From Candidatus Omnitrophota bacterium (GTDB lineage Bacteria; Omnitrophota; Gorgyraeia; JABMRN01): a stretch of DNA of 5,919 nt. The translations under genes and the position numbers were made by a program. The stretch spans positions 1-5,919 of the forward strand of contig JAQVOV010000099.1 in NCBI GenBank assembly GCA_028702395.1, written 5' to 3'. Below are positions 5,085 to 5,919 of the stretch, piece by piece. Numbering within the stretch: position 1 is the first letter of the stretch; each line of letters begins with the position of its first letter. The notes below the pieces were generated by a model. It was not told the origin of the DNA. It did no database searches and saw nothing but the letters and a program-made list of their open reading frames with translations.

Positions 5085-5683
5085 TCTTAAAAGAATTCAC
5101 AAAAGGTATATGGAAAGAAAACCCTGTGTTAGTGCAGGTTTTAGGTATGTGCCCTACGCTTGCTGTTAGTACAAAAGTTGTTTTTGGCGTTTCGATGGGA
5201 CTAGCTACTACATTCGTTCTTTTAAGTTCAAGTATAATAATATCTATTTTAAGAAAAATTATCCCTAATCAGGTTAGAATAGCTGTTTTTACAGTTATCA
5301 TAGCAACCTTTGTTACAGTTGCAGATTATTTTCTAAAAGCACAGTTTCCTGACATAAGTAAATCGTTAGGGCCATATATTCCTTTAATAGTAGTTAACTG
5401 TATTATTTTAGGAAGACAAGAAGCCTTTGCATCAAAACAACCTGTTTTTAAAAGTATTTTAGATGCAATTGGAATGGGACTTGGATTTACATTAAGTCTG
5501 GTGGTTTTAGCAGGAGTTAGAGAGATATTAGCTTTTGGAACTTTTTTTAATATGACTATTATGCCTGAAGGATATACTAAATGGGTCATTATGGCTCTTC
5601 CTGCAGGAGCTTTTATGACATTAGGTCTTATAATAAGTCTTTTTAATTGGATAAACATGAAAGGAAAAGAAAGTAAATCGTAA
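5081..5683 (+). CDS. rnfE: Rnf complex subunit RnfE (integral membrane)
   Basis: RnfE, the homologue of NqrD, is a six-helix membrane protein that pairs with RnfA in inverted topology. Conserved Cys residues of the two are reported to hold a [2Fe-2S] cluster inside the membrane. The 200-residue product has the RnfE start ENPVLVQVLGMCPTLAVS (13-30, C24), GMGLGFTLSLVVLAGVREI in the C-terminal half, and NCIILGRQEAFA (106-117, C107). The tail is short and basic (KGKESKS). Translation starts on ATGA overlapping the rnfG stop, with a weak GGTGA just upstream, so coupling to rnfG is likely. A 65-bp gap with a heptamer array separates it from rnfA, unlike the tight D-G-E junctions. Confidence 0.97.
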   Translation: MILKEFTKGIWKENPVLVQVLGMCPTLAVSTKVVFGVSMGLATTFVLLSSSIIISILRKIIPNQVRIAVFTVIIATFVTVADYFLKAQFPDISKSLGPYIPLIVVNCIILGRQEAFASKQPVFKSILDAIGMGLGFTLSLVVLAGVREILAFGTFFNMTIMPEGYTKWVIMALPAGAFMTLGLIISLFNWINMKGKESKS

Positions 5684-5714
5684 GAAGAGACTGAGGAAAA
5701 GTAAAATAACTTTT

Positions 5715-5742
5715 CGACATACGACATACGATATACGACATA
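5715..5742 (+). repeat. Heptamer tandem array, four units (CGACATA), before rnfA
   Basis: Four contiguous units, CGACATA, CGACATA, CGATATA and CGACATA, end six bases before the rnfA ATG. They occupy the place where a Shine-Dalgarno sequence should be. A small hairpin, GAAAAGT/ACTTTTC (5696-5715), abuts the array on its left. The unit sequence is unrelated to the array before rnfD, although the unit length and copy number are the same. Confidence 0.88.
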
Positions 5743-5748
5743 CTAACA

Positions 5749-5919
5749 ATGATAAACTTGTTATTGATTTTCATAGCAGCTAGCATTACCAGCAATTTTG
5801 TTCTGGCATATTTTTTAGGTATATGTCCTTTTGTAGGAGTATCTAAAAAACTGTACTCTGCTTTTGGAATGGGTGCGACAACGACTTTTGTTTTGACATT
5901 ATCATCAACAGTTACATTG
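5749..5919 (+). CDS. rnfA: Rnf complex subunit RnfA, 3'-truncated by window edge
   Basis: Only the first 57 residues are in the window and the frame is open to the last base. The sequence contains NFVLAYFLGICPFVGVSKK (16-34) followed by GMGATTTFVLTLSS, the hallmark N-terminus of RnfA (NqrE homologue). C26 is the equivalent of the cluster-binding cysteine. RnfA pairs with RnfE in the membrane core. The ATG at 5749 matches the normal family start, yet no purine-rich ribosome-binding site precedes it because the CGACATA array fills that region. The nearest candidate (GAGGA, 5693-5697) is over 50 bases away. rnfB would be expected to follow outside the window. Confidence 0.95.
   Translation, partial: MINLLLIFIAASITSNFVLAYFLGICPFVGVSKKLYSAFGMGATTTFVLTLSSTVTL

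Overview
This is an AT-rich bacterial chromosomal segment carrying a polysaccharide-export gene, a repeat-laden tRNA region and the first five genes of an Rnf electron-transport operon. The Rnf gene order C-D-G-E-A is the one seen in anaerobes such as acetogens and clostridia, which suggests an anaerobic or fermentative lifestyle. Short intergenic heptamer arrays and dispersed palindromic repeats are, from memory, common in low-GC genomes assembled from environmental candidate phyla. I cannot name the phylum from this sequence. Both tRNAs encode their CCA ends.

Layout. Positions 1-1035 hold the 3' part of a Wzx/MOP-type polysaccharide flippase that runs off the left edge. Positions 1036-1467 have no convincing gene. 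They contain a 97-bp repeat (1031-1127), a hairpin-rich element (about 1115-1308) bounded by inverted copies of a tRNA T-arm sequence, 86 bp with nothing recognisable (1309-1394), and a second copy of the 97-bp repeat (1395-1491). The second copy runs into the 3' end of tRNA-Phe(GAA) (1468-1542, minus). tRNA-Thr(CGT) follows (1626-1702, minus), then a minus-strand terminator and a small cysteine-rich minus-strand gene with a strong promoter.

The plus-strand rnf operon starts at 2108: rnfC, rnfD, rnfG, rnfE, and rnfA cut by the right edge. rnfB would be expected next. Together these genes encode the membrane complex that moves electrons from reduced ferredoxin to NAD+ and couples this to Na+ or H+ export. 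RnfC is the NAD(H)/FMN/[4Fe-4S] module, RnfD and RnfG carry covalent FMN, and RnfA/RnfE are the paired integral subunits thought to share a [2Fe-2S] cluster. D/G and G/E overlap by four bases. The C-D gap (143 bp) and E-A gap (65 bp) both contain four-unit heptamer tandem arrays of unrelated sequence, and a third heptamer-phased stretch supplies the stop codon of rnfC.

The most unusual parts are the non-coding ones: the duplicated repeat carrying a tRNA 3' end, the palindromic element with tRNA-like termini, the heptamer arrays inside the operon, and a tRNA-Phe whose T-loop has C where U55 is nearly universal.
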